Source: an archaeon
Lineage (GTDB): Archaea > Thermoproteota > Nitrososphaeria > Nitrososphaerales > Gagatemarchaeaceae
Assembly: GCA_021786575.1 (NCBI GenBank)
Contig: JAJYMY010000001.1
Coordinates: 124,001 to 188,000 of the forward strand
Length of the DNA: 64,000 nt
Direction: 5' to 3'
Shown here: one piece after another, positions 42,174-50,735 of the stretch
Layout of the letters: each line of letters begins with the position of its first letter
How positions within the stretch are numbered: position 1 is the stretch's first letter
Program-made: the position numbers and the translations under genes
Notes under the pieces: model-generated
Told to the model about the DNA's origin: nothing
The model's input: the letters and a program-made list of their open reading frames with translations, nothing else
The model's database searches: none

Positions 42174-43562
42174 CTAGAGTCTTCTTAGATCTCCAAGATT
42201 CACGGTTGCTTCCTCCAACCGCGAATAGGGGCCGTAAGATAGCCATACCATCGCTGCGATAATGACGATTGCTAAAGCGTCACCTAGGAGACCGATACTA
42301 ATGGCGATACCTGTTGATGGGGCTGAGATGTGAAGGACCTCGAAAGTGATGCCTATTGCAGTAACTACTGCGCCAATCACGGTAGCTGCCAGTGTCGCGT
42401 TCTCTGACCACCGTTTAGCCGCAATCACCCGAAATTCATTCGGCCATTGTGTCACTGATAGAAATCCACGAATCCTGCTCGTTAGACGACTTAGGTTCCG
42501 TACAGATTCTAGAGGTAAGCCAAGGTTTGCGAACTCCGCGGCGATTCCTGTGAGCCTATCATAGGGAACAGGGGTTCCGAACGAACCGATGAATGATAAT
42601 GCTGCATCCAATTCATCGAGGCCGTCGAGTTGGACTCGGCGCACGGAAAGTGTCTCAGCTAGTATGTGAACAGCGGATTGAAGGTAGTTCTTTCCCCTCA
42701 ATTCGGCCCTCATGAAGGATGATCTCGCTACGTCGGCCATAGCTGCAACTCCCACTATGCTTGTCCCTGCTATCTTGCCAGGGAATGGGGTGAATCGACC
42801 ATAGCCTTGCCCCATGAGCCTGCAAATTGAGTTGCGAACGACCAGCGAAAAGAAGTAGAGAAATGACAAGAGAGCAGCCAGCTGTAACGGGTCCCCGTAC
42901 GAGGCGGGTTGGTGGAAGTAAGCGATTGAGGCGAATATGATGGTAAAGAGAATCTCTATCGACTCGAACAAAACCAAATAGTAGAAAGTCATATTGATTC
43001 CTAGCCAAACCTTGTGCCTGTTTCGGTTTAGCCTGAATGAAGCGAACCGAACGTCCGGTTGTGCTGGCCAAATCGCGTCAGCGAACAGAAAGAAGAATGC
43101 CCCTAATTCGGCCATGGATAGTACCGAGGAAACCGAAGAGGAGTTGTTTGAGACAACCGCATAGGCAAGCGCGCCGTAGATCACTGGCGGAGCAAACAGC
43201 GAAGTCGCCAGGACGACGAATGCGCCGACCCTCGCTGATCTTGGGGTATGCTGAGAAACGTAACCGGTTGCCTTTTCTAGGGGACGTGGAGGAGGTAGTC
43301 CCTGAATTTCTCTTAGTCTGCGCCATAACCGCGCCACGAGAACTAGCTCGACAAATACGAGAATTATCACAAGGAGAAGGAGACCCAGGATTCCATTGAA
43401 TGTGAAATCCGAGATTCCATGGCCTAAGAATCTGTTTCCGTTGATATCCGTGAATTGAACAGGGAATGAAGAAGACGCTAGCCCGAAGATGGTTATCACC
43501 AGGAAGAAGAGAACAACTGCATTTACGACCGCGATAACCGCTGCGAATCGAGTTGGTCTCAA
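42174..43562 (-). CDS. Eight-helix membrane protein upstream of the ubiquitin-like operon
   Basis: 462 residues from TTG43562. Membrane helices at about 8-30, 55-80, 112-135, 146-165, 185-215, 228-250, then a soluble domain of about 130 residues and two more helices near 395-415 and 425-445. No family recognised. It shares strand and a similar palindrome with the operon, so it may be its membrane effector, target or sensor. No enzyme motif seen. Confidence 0.65.
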   Translation of the reverse strand: MRPTRFAAVIAVVNAVVLFFLVITIFGLASSSFPVQFTDINGNRFLGHGISDFTFNGILGLLLLVIILVFVELVLVARLWRRLREIQGLPPPRPLEKATGYVSQHTPRSARVGAFVVLATSLFAPPVIYGALAYAVVSNNSSSVSSVLSMAELGAFFFLFADAIWPAQPDVRFASFRLNRNRHKVWLGINMTFYYLVLFESIEILFTIIFASIAYFHQPASYGDPLQLAALLSFLYFFSLVVRNSICRLMGQGYGRFTPFPGKIAGTSIVGVAAMADVARSSFMRAELRGKNYLQSAVHILAETLSVRRVQLDGLDELDAALSFIGSFGTPVPYDRLTGIAAEFANLGLPLESVRNLSRLTSRIRGFLSVTQWPNEFRVIAAKRWSENATLAATVIGAVVTAIGITFEVLHISAPSTGIAISIGLLGDALAIVIIAAMVWLSYGPYSRLEEATVNLGDLRRL

Positions 43563-43592
43563 ACCCCGTTTCTCAGAGCGGGACGTGTTAAG

Positions 43593-43636
43593 AATTTATT
43601 CGGCTCATTTCATCATTTAGTGTCTTCGAAGACACT
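43593..43636 (-). promoter_or_regulatory. Promoter and GTGTC palindrome of the membrane-protein gene
   Basis: A TATA-like AATAAATT (43593-43600 on the minus strand) lies about 35 nt from the TTG start, and the perfect 18-bp palindrome AGTGTCTTCGAAGACACT (43619-43636) lies just upstream. It shares the GTGTC/GACAC arms with the operon site at 42097-42115, so one regulator may act on both. Confidence 0.6.
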
Positions 43637-43940
43637 TTCACGTCTCTCGACCCTTGTCCCGCTATCCCCCCGACTTGTAGTCTTGGAACCCGCCGCCCCT
43701 CTTGGTTCGCCTCGAAGAAATTTGAGAAGTGCCCCTTTTCAAATTCTGACCGTGGGGAGGAACAAGCCCGGAGGTCCTAGTATTCCATGATGGATTACGT
43801 GGAGGCGGAGGGGGTGTATGGTTGTTTGTTTGGTTGTTTGTTCCCTGCAAGACCCGGCCGTGGATTAGGTCCCGGAGGGAACGATTGTTGATTCTCTGTG
43901 GGAGGCTGGGCCGTTAAGTAGTTCCGTAGTATGTAAGAGA
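43637..43940. other. Intergenic region with a GGTTGTTTGTT repeat
   Basis: About 300 nt between divergent genes. GGTTGTTTGTT occurs twice in a row, at 43820-43830 and 43832-43842. A TATA-like GTTAAGTA (near 43911) serves the small gene that follows. No coding sequence recognised before it. Confidence 0.4.
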
Positions 43941-44120
43941 GTGTTCCTCCCGCAAAGACTACCTCAGATTCGCCTAGAAGGCAAGCTGTATTTCTTCGAC
44001 GCTAACTTACATCAGCTGCGGAACACTGCAAATCCTCATGATTTCATCGATTTGTCCGTGGAGGAAGCCGGTGTAATTCAATTCATGGTTCATGCACGTC
44101 AGAATGTATGCGAGTTTTGA
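43941..44120 (+). CDS. 59-residue protein of unknown function
   Basis: From GTG43941, about 28 nt after a TATA-like GTTAAGTA. It reads ...IRLEGKLYFFDANLHQLRNT then NPHDFIDLSVEEA, resembling small archaeal proteins with a beta hairpin and an NPHDFID motif. It is too short for usual gene calls, and its 3' end overlaps the DUF2075 gene tail by 38 nt. Function unknown. Confidence 0.55.
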   Translation: MFLPQRLPQIRLEGKLYFFDANLHQLRNTANPHDFIDLSVEEAGVIQFMVHARQNVCEF

Positions 44121-45975
44121 CGATGGATCGGAAGTAACTCTCAGTTTCTTTGTTGATGAAATAGATGTAGCATCCTATCATGCCTCTGGTCATGAGAACC
44201 CTGTAGGCGTTCTTCACATACCTGACGAAGTTCTCCTTATCTCTCTTCACAGCTGCGTCGGCAGAGTTGTCCGGCATCCCTATCCATGTCTTCTTGGTTG
44301 GATCCCATGCCAAGTCATCTCCGAATATGACTCCAACGTAGTCGAACTCGAAGCCCTGAATGGTGTAGATGCTCCCCATCTGGCTTACACCGTTCGGATC
44401 GTAGGCCCACAGTGCAGCCCGGGGGATGCCGTGTGCCACCTTCGCCGCCTCGTTCTTCGCCTCCCATGTCATCTTGAAATCGCCGATCACGACGTCCTCT
44501 TTCAGGGTCCCGTCGGGGTTCGGATCGCTCCACGGCCAACAGAATCCAGCAACCATTCTTGCTGAGTTCTGCCTATGGGCATTTTTCGCCTTGATAGCGT
44601 CGTAGAGAGCCTGGGGACTATCGAATATCCTGAAGTCCATCTTCTCATTCTCCGTCAACATGAGATTGGCGGTCTCTCTGATTCCAAGTGCGTTGTCGAG
44701 CCAGTTGAGATATCCGTCAGAGCCGCTACATCTGAACTGGGTCTTTAGCTCGAATTCGAAGATCTCCGCCCCGAATCTGACCGCCGCCTTTCTGATGAGG
44801 TCTGAACTACCCTGTTCGTAGGGTCTTACCACCTGATAGTCATCGATGAAGAATACTGAAACTTTGGCTGCCTTGATCAGCTCGTCGACCTGAGGCTGGT
44901 TCGTCCTCTGAGCTTTAGGTGTGTACCTGCTCACGCTAGTCGCTCGGATTCTGTGTGCCTCGTCGCAAACAAGAACATCTAACGCGTTCTGCTCTGCTGT
45001 CGTGAAGCTATTGAAATATTTGAACATCGCAGCGGCCCTGGTCCCGACTATTTTACGCAGCGTGCTTGTGAACGCGGCCGAGCCTGTAGCGTGGAAGACA
45101 GTCTGCCCCCTCGAGAGTAACTCTGCGATTACATTGAGCGCGATGACAGACTTACCCGTGCCGGGGCCTCCTCTGACTAATATGACGGATTTTGACTTGG
45201 ATTTCGAGGTCTTCTTTGCGCGGTCGAGTATGGCGTAGTAGGCGGCCAGCTGATCCTCCAGCAGATTGAAGACCTTCTGTCCCTTGATCATTGAAGAGGT
45301 GTGTTCCAATAGTTTCTTGGTTGGGCCAACCGGGGATGCGGAGAACCTGTTGAAGACCTCTAGCCCCCTTCCCGCAGACAACCTTGCTTTGAGGTAGGCG
45401 GCAAGTTGCGGTACGTCCTCTTTGGCAAACAGAGGGAAGTCCTTCATTACCGATTGGAACCTCGACCCGAAAAGGACGTCGGCGGTCCGGGAGTAGTTAT
45501 GGCAGTAGCTTACTGCTGAGAGATTGACGGTGTTGTTTCCGAAGATCTCGACAAAGTCCTTCAGGTATGAATAGTAACCCTGAGCTTGATATGAGGGGTG
45601 AGCTTCGAACCTGTTCGCACCCCCAGTGAATGTCAGGACCTCGTTCTCGACGTCGCAGTCCTCGACCTTGGACCACTGCTTCAGTTCCATAATTACGGCG
45701 TTGGGACGCTCATCTGGCCCTTTGCCGAACAACAGGCAGTCAATTCGCTTGTTTGAGTAAGGTAGCTCATATTCCACAACGACCATGTTGTCCCTGAGCG
45801 ACGCATATTCGATTATGTTCTTGACGAATTGAAGAGAATTGGTCCATGAAACGACTTCTTGCTGGCCTGCTAAGCGGTAGTAGTAAGTTTCGTAGGCATC
45901 CCTGAGCTTGTCCGCGAGCCTGTTTTCTAGAATGTCTTGAATAAACTCCTCAGAGGAGCCTGTATAGAGCTTCAA
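44083..45975 (-). CDS. DUF2075 helicase with N-terminal PD-(D/E)XK nuclease
   Basis: 630 residues. N-terminal restriction-like fold with KRIDCLLF then NAVIMELKQW (D...ExK pattern), then an SF1/DUF2075 ATPase with Walker A RGGPGTGKSV, the CDEAHR box, and the final RVLMTRGMIGCYIY motif. Such proteins are in defence islands and on elements; with the overlapping MazG-like gene (4 nt) they form a pair. Likely a defence protein against foreign DNA or RNA. Confidence 0.85.
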   Translation of the reverse strand: MKLYTGSSEEFIQDILENRLADKLRDAYETYYYRLAGQQEVVSWTNSLQFVKNIIEYASLRDNMVVVEYELPYSNKRIDCLLFGKGPDERPNAVIMELKQWSKVEDCDVENEVLTFTGGANRFEAHPSYQAQGYYSYLKDFVEIFGNNTVNLSAVSYCHNYSRTADVLFGSRFQSVMKDFPLFAKEDVPQLAAYLKARLSAGRGLEVFNRFSASPVGPTKKLLEHTSSMIKGQKVFNLLEDQLAAYYAILDRAKKTSKSKSKSVILVRGGPGTGKSVIALNVIAELLSRGQTVFHATGSAAFTSTLRKIVGTRAAAMFKYFNSFTTAEQNALDVLVCDEAHRIRATSVSRYTPKAQRTNQPQVDELIKAAKVSVFFIDDYQVVRPYEQGSSDLIRKAAVRFGAEIFEFELKTQFRCSGSDGYLNWLDNALGIRETANLMLTENEKMDFRIFDSPQALYDAIKAKNAHRQNSARMVAGFCWPWSDPNPDGTLKEDVVIGDFKMTWEAKNEAAKVAHGIPRAALWAYDPNGVSQMGSIYTIQGFEFDYVGVIFGDDLAWDPTKKTWIGMPDNSADAAVKRDKENFVRYVKNAYRVLMTRGMIGCYIYFINKETESYFRSIVKTRIHSDVHEP

Positions 45976-46352
45976 GGCGCGAACTCTGTATACTTCTTGT
46001 TGGAGCCCTTCGCTTTCTCTATCGGATACTTTCGCGCACTTTCTCTGATCTTCTCTTCTAGTGATGACGAAATGTCAATGTCGTAGCGCTGTGCAAGCCT
46101 AACCGTGAAGTAAACGATATCTGCTAACTCATCCCGGATGCTCTTTGATTGCAAATTATCCTTGAACATACGGTCTACTTCTCCGTCCGATTTGAAACGG
46201 AACATCTCGAGGAGTTCAGATGCCTCGGTCACTATGCCAATGGCCAAGTCCTTGGCATTGTGAAACTGATCCCAGTCTCGTTCCACGCTAAACTGTCGCG
46301 CCATCTCTTTCAGTTCGGCTATTCGAGTTTGGGTGTCGTCCAGGTGCCTCAT
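45972..46352 (-). CDS. MazG-like nucleotide pyrophosphohydrolase
   Basis: 126 residues. Metal-binding EASELLE (ExxE) and DELADIVYF (ExxD-like) motifs in a four-helix fold, as in MazG/dCTPase proteins that split NTPs. Overlaps the DUF2075 gene start by 4 nt, so the two are coupled, a pairing seen in some defence gene clusters. Substrate unknown. Confidence 0.8.
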   Translation of the reverse strand: MRHLDDTQTRIAELKEMARQFSVERDWDQFHNAKDLAIGIVTEASELLEMFRFKSDGEVDRMFKDNLQSKSIRDELADIVYFTVRLAQRYDIDISSSLEEKIRESARKYPIEKAKGSNKKYTEFAP

Positions 46353-46391
46353 CTCCTTGATGACCTGATTCTTTCAACAGGAATCTTTTCA

Positions 46392-47093
46392 TCACTCAAT
46401 GCGATCACTCTTCTCGAGATTGTGCCTTAGACAAAGCAGCTGGATATTGCTTGCATCGTACGAAGTCCCTCCTTTGGAATAAGGAATTATGTGATCAAAG
46501 TGAAGATTGTCTTTGGCGCCACATTTGGCACACTTTCCCCCATCTCTCTTCCAAACCTCTAGCTTTACTCCGGATGGAATGATCCTAGTCTGATCCAAAT
46601 CCCTAGGATAGGCCGATAGTGCAGTTTGATCTTCCACTAACTTCAGTTTGAATTTGAAGACCTTCCTGCCGTTTGATTCCTCTAACCAGGCATCTAGGAG
46701 AGAGAACCGACCGTTATACACCCAAATGCTTGGCTTGATTTTCTCATAGACCTTAACAACCTCTGCCTCACGCATTCCATTCTTGTAGTCCACTGCAGCA
46801 TTGAGGAACATCCCGTTCTGGGTAAGCCTCCCATCTGGATTCCTATCCACCTGGTCGACACCCCTGCGATCCTCTCCCCCGGGCGGTCTTGGGACATCGT
46901 GCCCCTCATAAATCAAAACCCTGCCCTCGTCTTCGACTTTGTCAACGTATGGAGCGTCCTTCCTACGGCTCATCAATATGACAGTGGACTTCTTCCTCAA
47001 TCGATAATTCATTCCTCGCCTGAGACTTGTAGATTCCTGAGCACACATGTCGAAGTAAGAAATGATATCTCCAGCTCTGGGTGCTTGCGCCAC
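46392..47093 (-). CDS. SRA/YDG-HNH endonuclease, likely specific for modified DNA
   Basis: 233 residues. The N-terminal ~150 residues have the YDG/SRA pattern, with SVWVYNG-type segment IKPSIWVYNGRFSLLDAW, a fold that flips and reads methylated cytosine. The C-terminus is an HNH nuclease with CAKCGAKDNLHFDHIIPYSK, then NIQLLCLRHN. This pairing is typical of type IV-like restriction enzymes that cut modified DNA. Confidence 0.85.
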   Translation of the reverse strand: MAQAPRAGDIISYFDMCAQESTSLRRGMNYRLRKKSTVILMSRRKDAPYVDKVEDEGRVLIYEGHDVPRPPGGEDRRGVDQVDRNPDGRLTQNGMFLNAAVDYKNGMREAEVVKVYEKIKPSIWVYNGRFSLLDAWLEESNGRKVFKFKLKLVEDQTALSAYPRDLDQTRIIPSGVKLEVWKRDGGKCAKCGAKDNLHFDHIIPYSKGGTSYDASNIQLLCLRHNLEKSDRIE

Positions 47094-47195
47094 GCCAGCC
47101 TGCCGACCCTTTCTTCCTATGAGTGTTATGTTTTAGGTCTTAACGTTCTTGACTTGGGGGAGACAAGGTTGTTTCGGGATTGTCCTCTTATGAAG

Positions 47196-47684
47196 TCATC
47201 CCAGGCCTCTGGCGATCTGTTTCAGTTCCGTAACCTCAAGTTCAGTGGCAATTTCGCTCACTTTGTCCCATTTGATGTACTTGCCGCGGTTCGCCATTAG
47301 TTGTCGCAAGTCTGCCACGTCCTGCGATCTGCCAGCTCTGTGTTTCGCTAGGACTAGGCCTTCAAGAGACATTACGCGTATCTCCTTCCTACCTATTTTG
47401 ACAGGGACAGAGGTCCTCACAATCCAATCGACGGGTATCCTTCCAACATCTTTCGTATAGAAATCAGCTTGGATACCGCGAGGCGTGTACCAAGAGCTGC
47501 GTGATTCTCCCCGCTTTCTGTAACCCAGTTCCTTTAACCGTTCTTCATCTAACTGACCGGCAACAACGATATCGATGTCCCTAGTTCCTCGGAACTTCGT
47601 ATAATGGTTTACCGCAAGTGCCCCAATGAAGACCGCGTTTCCTAGCTCTTCAGTAATGTTAACTGCTTCCTGCTCAAGGTTCAT
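47196..47684 (-). CDS. AbiEii-like nucleotidyltransferase toxin
   Basis: 162 residues. FIGALAVNHYTKFRGTRDID holds the family GxxA...TxDID core. Partner of the AbiEi-like gene, which it overlaps by 11 nt. AbiE pairs are a toxin-antitoxin system with a nucleotidyltransferase toxin. Assigned from the gene pair and fold. Confidence 0.75.
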   Translation of the reverse strand: MNLEQEAVNITEELGNAVFIGALAVNHYTKFRGTRDIDIVVAGQLDEERLKELGYRKRGESRSSWYTPRGIQADFYTKDVGRIPVDWIVRTSVPVKIGRKEIRVMSLEGLVLAKHRAGRSQDVADLRQLMANRGKYIKWDKVSEIATELEVTELKQIARGLG

Positions 47685-48321
47685 TGGAGGCTAGCTCTTC
47701 TTTCACCTTCAACACATCTTCTGATTTGAAGACTCCCTTGACTCTTGGATCCAGATGCTCACCGTGAAGCATCTCGATTGCGATAGCATCTAATGTGCTC
47801 CTTCCTCCATATGCGAGGCAATCCAAATACACGCGTTGGATCTCATTCTGAGGCGAGCCAACCTGTGGCAAAAGGACTACTCGCCCTCGTGTTCCTTCCC
47901 AGAATCCATGCTCTCGTAGTATCTCTGCCGCTGAGTCCAAGTTGTTTACGTAAACGAAAAGTGAATGTGGTTCTTGCAGTCTGGTCAGATCATACGCTCG
48001 GTAATCCAAAGTTACAATTCCGTGAAGTATTTCAGATGCTTTTTTGACATCGTTCTCGTTATATGAACGGCCAAAATATCGCGCGTGTTTTAGTGCGTTC
48101 AATGATGGGACCAAATGTTGCCAGATGTTGAAGGGCTGGAAGAGACTTGATCTTATCGTGAAATACCCTTCTTTTGCTGGTTCGGCGAATCCGATCTGGC
48201 GCAGCTCTGCCAGGGTTCTGTATGCAGTAGCACGAGATCCGGTAACTTGCAGTAATTCCTCTAGGCGATATATTGGCTTTTCTCCTATTGCTTGTATTAC
48301 TGCGAGTTCCGCTTTTATCAT
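47674..48321 (-). CDS. AbiEi-like winged-helix antitoxin
   Basis: 215 residues. N-terminal winged helix (LEELLQVTGSRATAYRTLAE, then LRQIGFAE), then a longer C-terminal domain as in AbiEi. It binds inverted repeats and represses its own operon in the known system; such a repeat is present upstream. Confidence 0.75.
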   Translation of the reverse strand: MIKAELAVIQAIGEKPIYRLEELLQVTGSRATAYRTLAELRQIGFAEPAKEGYFTIRSSLFQPFNIWQHLVPSLNALKHARYFGRSYNENDVKKASEILHGIVTLDYRAYDLTRLQEPHSLFVYVNNLDSAAEILREHGFWEGTRGRVVLLPQVGSPQNEIQRVYLDCLAYGGRSTLDAIAIEMLHGEHLDPRVKGVFKSEDVLKVKEELASNEP

Positions 48322-48344
48322 TGCGTTCTATTGCTGTATTTGGA

Positions 48345-48374
48345 AGTATATATGTTTGTCTCATTGTTGAGACA
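48345..48374 (-). promoter_or_regulatory. Promoter and operator of the AbiE-like pair
   Basis: TATA-like TATATA (48346-48354, minus strand) lies about 27 nt from the AbiEi ATG, and the perfect inverted repeat TGTCTCA-TTGT-TGAGACA (48357-48374) sits just upstream. Confidence 0.6.
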
Positions 48375-48581
48375 TAGATATATAATAAACAACAATCAAG
48401 CAATCAACCAGATCTCAACCAGATCGATAACATTGGTAGGACTCTTAGCAGGCCATGATTCATCTCGGACTCTTCGAGGATCCCGTCCAGTGCCCTATGA
48501 CCGGAAAGTTCAAATGGAATCTTCCCATATCTTATGTTAAACCTGTACTGGATGACATACGGAATTTTACGCGCAGGTGTT

Positions 48582-48597
48582 AATCCGACCCGCGGCA
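48582..48597 (+). repeat. attR of element 2: 16-bp tRNA-Phe 3' end
   Basis: AATCCGACCCGCGGCA, the exact copy of 36253-36268. The rest of the tRNA is missing here, so it is the right end of the element. Confidence 0.8.
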
Positions 48598-48641
48598 CAC
48601 CAGAGGGTGGCCTTCGTGTCCATCCACTCGAAGGGTCTGAG

Positions 48642-49631
48642 CTAGGGCGTAGGAGCGTCTTCTTTGACCAGGCCAGCAGCCTTGAGCTCGTCCCAGAGTC
48701 CTCTGGGGATTTCCTTTGCCAATGCTGAGCTGTCTTCTTCTACTTCTTGGGGAGACCTACATCCTATGATGATTGATGTTATTCCCGTGTTTGCCAGCAC
48801 GAACTGGAGAGCTGCGGCCCGCAGGTCGACCCCGAACCGGTCGCAGACCGCCTTGATCTTTCTAGCCTTTCCAAAGACCGCGGGCGGGGCTCGGGCGTAG
48901 TCGTATTTGGAGCCCTGAGACGGCCCAGAAGCTAGTATCCCACTGTTGAACACTCCTCCAGCTATCACCCCGATTCTGTTGTCCCTGCAGAAAGGAATGA
49001 AGTCTTCCTGCGCTCCTTGCTCCAGGAGGGTATACCTACCGGCAATTAGGAAGCAATCGAACTCCTCCCTCTTCGCAAGCTTTAGCGCTGTCTCATAGCT
49101 GTTCAGCCCCGCCCCGATTGCGCTGACTTCTCCTCTCTCCCTCATCTCGTTCAGAACGGGATAGGAGTGCTTCAGGGCCTCGTCTTCCCTGCCGTCGCAG
49201 TCATGGATGAAGAGAATGTCGAACCTGTCGACGCCCAGGCGCGCTCTGCTCCCCTTGAGGGACTTTCTTACCCCAGCCTCGCTGAAATCGAAGACCGCTG
49301 TCGTATCTGATGCTTCCGCCCAGTAGTGAACCGCCTTCTCCTTTCCATTTGTCGGCGTCAGCACCCTCCCTACTTTGGTCGACAGAGTATACTCGTCCCT
49401 TCTCCGTCCTCTGAGGGCAATCCCTATCCTCTCCTCGCTACTCCCGAACCCGTAAAACGGCGCCGTGTCTATGTGCCTCAGCCCGAGCTGTAACGCCCGC
49501 CCGACGGTGGCCAGGGCCTGCTCCTCGGAGACGGCGGTGTACAAGCCCCCAAGAGGGGCGCCCCCGAGCCCCACCCTGCTGATGTAAAGTCTGGTCTCGC
49601 CGACCCTCACCTTCTCCTGGAGCCTTTCCAT
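48642..49631 (-). CDS. Aldo-keto reductase, L-fucose/D-threo-aldose dehydrogenase-like
   Basis: 329 residues. HIDTAPFYGFGSSE holds catalytic Asp and Tyr, STKVGR the Lys and LFIHDCDG the His of the AKR tetrad. The N-terminus and overall pattern resemble D-threo-aldose 1-dehydrogenases, which oxidise L-fucose, D-arabinose and related sugars. First of the sugar genes right of element 2. Confidence 0.88.
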   Translation of the reverse strand: MERLQEKVRVGETRLYISRVGLGGAPLGGLYTAVSEEQALATVGRALQLGLRHIDTAPFYGFGSSEERIGIALRGRRRDEYTLSTKVGRVLTPTNGKEKAVHYWAEASDTTAVFDFSEAGVRKSLKGSRARLGVDRFDILFIHDCDGREDEALKHSYPVLNEMRERGEVSAIGAGLNSYETALKLAKREEFDCFLIAGRYTLLEQGAQEDFIPFCRDNRIGVIAGGVFNSGILASGPSQGSKYDYARAPPAVFGKARKIKAVCDRFGVDLRAAALQFVLANTGITSIIIGCRSPQEVEEDSSALAKEIPRGLWDELKAAGLVKEDAPTP

Positions 49632-49702
49632 AGGCGCGTCTCACACCCGGGTGCATATGTTCTTTCAGAACACTTTTACGTAGTCAGACGGCAATCGAGT
49701 CC

Positions 49703-50722
49703 ATGCCGGGAGTCGAGGCTGCATTCGGGGCTGCGCTCCCCACTTACGCTGGAGACGCCACTGGAACCCCCGGGGCCGAGGAGTACTGGGGGCTGTATGA
49801 CCTGACCTTGAACGACGACGTCACGTGGGAGAGGGTGGTTGGCTTCGCGAAGGATGCTGAATCACTTGGTTACGAGTCGCTCTGGTCACCGGACCACTTC
49901 ATGCTAGGCAAAAATGGGATGACTTTCGAAGTGTGGACCACTCTGAGCGCCTTGTCACAGTTGACGTCGAAAGTGAAGCTTGGGACTTGGGTGGCGTGCA
50001 ACAACTACAGGAACCCGACCCTGGTGGCCAAGATGGCGTCTTCCCTAGCGCTCATGTCAGGCAACAGGTTCATTCTCGGGTATGGCGCAGGCTGGTACCA
50101 GCTCGAATACGAAGCTCTAGGATTCGAATTCCCCCCTGCAGGCAAAAGAGTGGATATGCTGCAGGAAGGGATTGAAGTTATCCTAGGCCTGATGAACCGG
50201 GAAAAGTTCAGCTACAAAGGAGAGCATTACTCCGTGAATAACATGGTCAACAACCCCAAGCCTTCGAAAAAGGTGCCGCTGCTTATCGGCGGGTGGGGGA
50301 GGAGGGTGATAGCGCTCGCTGCGAAGTATGCCGACGAATGGGACATCGGGGCCGAACCATCCTACGGCCAGTATACGGAGAAGGTAAGGCTGCTGAAGGA
50401 AGGGCTCAAGAAGAACGGGAGAAAAGAAGACGAGGTCAAGCGAAGTATCCATGCCCATGTCCTTATCGCAGAGAACGAAGACAAGCTGAGAGAAAAGAAA
50501 CGGCGGGTAATGAATGTCGTCGACGCTCTCGGTTCCAGCGTGGTTCAGCTCCCTTCGGCCGACTACAGGTTCAACATGGAGAAGACCATAATCGGGACGC
50601 CTTCCCAGGTGAGGGAGAGACTGAAGGGGTACGTGGAATTGGGGTGCCAGCGATTCGAACTGATGTTCATGGATTACCCGAAGTACCCGTCCCTCGAGCT
50701 GTTCGCCTCGACGGTCTTCTAG
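49703..50722 (+). CDS. Luciferase-like (LLM) F420-dependent oxidoreductase
   Basis: 339 residues, TIM barrel of the bacterial-luciferase type. SLWSPDHFMLGKNGMTFEVW, LGTWVACNNYRNPTLVAKM and GSRFILGYGAGWYQLEYEAL-like stretch mark the LLM family, many of which use F420 in archaea. Substrate unknown. Divergent from the AKR gene. Confidence 0.85.
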   Translation: MPGVEAAFGAALPTYAGDATGTPGAEEYWGLYDLTLNDDVTWERVVGFAKDAESLGYESLWSPDHFMLGKNGMTFEVWTTLSALSQLTSKVKLGTWVACNNYRNPTLVAKMASSLALMSGNRFILGYGAGWYQLEYEALGFEFPPAGKRVDMLQEGIEVILGLMNREKFSYKGEHYSVNNMVNNPKPSKKVPLLIGGWGRRVIALAAKYADEWDIGAEPSYGQYTEKVRLLKEGLKKNGRKEDEVKRSIHAHVLIAENEDKLREKKRRVMNVVDALGSSVVQLPSADYRFNMEKTIIGTPSQVRERLKGYVELGCQRFELMFMDYPKYPSLELFASTVF

Positions 50723-50735
50723 CCGCTGCGCTGCG

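Larger units (their letters stand above)
36253..48597. mobile_element. Integrated element 2 (about 12.3 kb) in tRNA-Phe, with a ubiquitin-like operon
   Basis: Bounded by a 16-bp direct repeat of the tRNA-Phe 3' end, with an intact tyrosine integrase next to the tRNA (pNOB8-like arrangement, in which the gene is not split). Cargo: an RHH-type protein; the E1, JAB, E2, Ntn hydrolase, ubiquitin-like and wHTH genes; a multi-helix membrane protein; a 59-residue protein; DUF2075 helicase-nuclease plus MazG; SRA-HNH nuclease; AbiE-like pair. No replication or capsid gene was recognised. The cargo is less GC-rich than the flanks. Confidence 0.85.
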
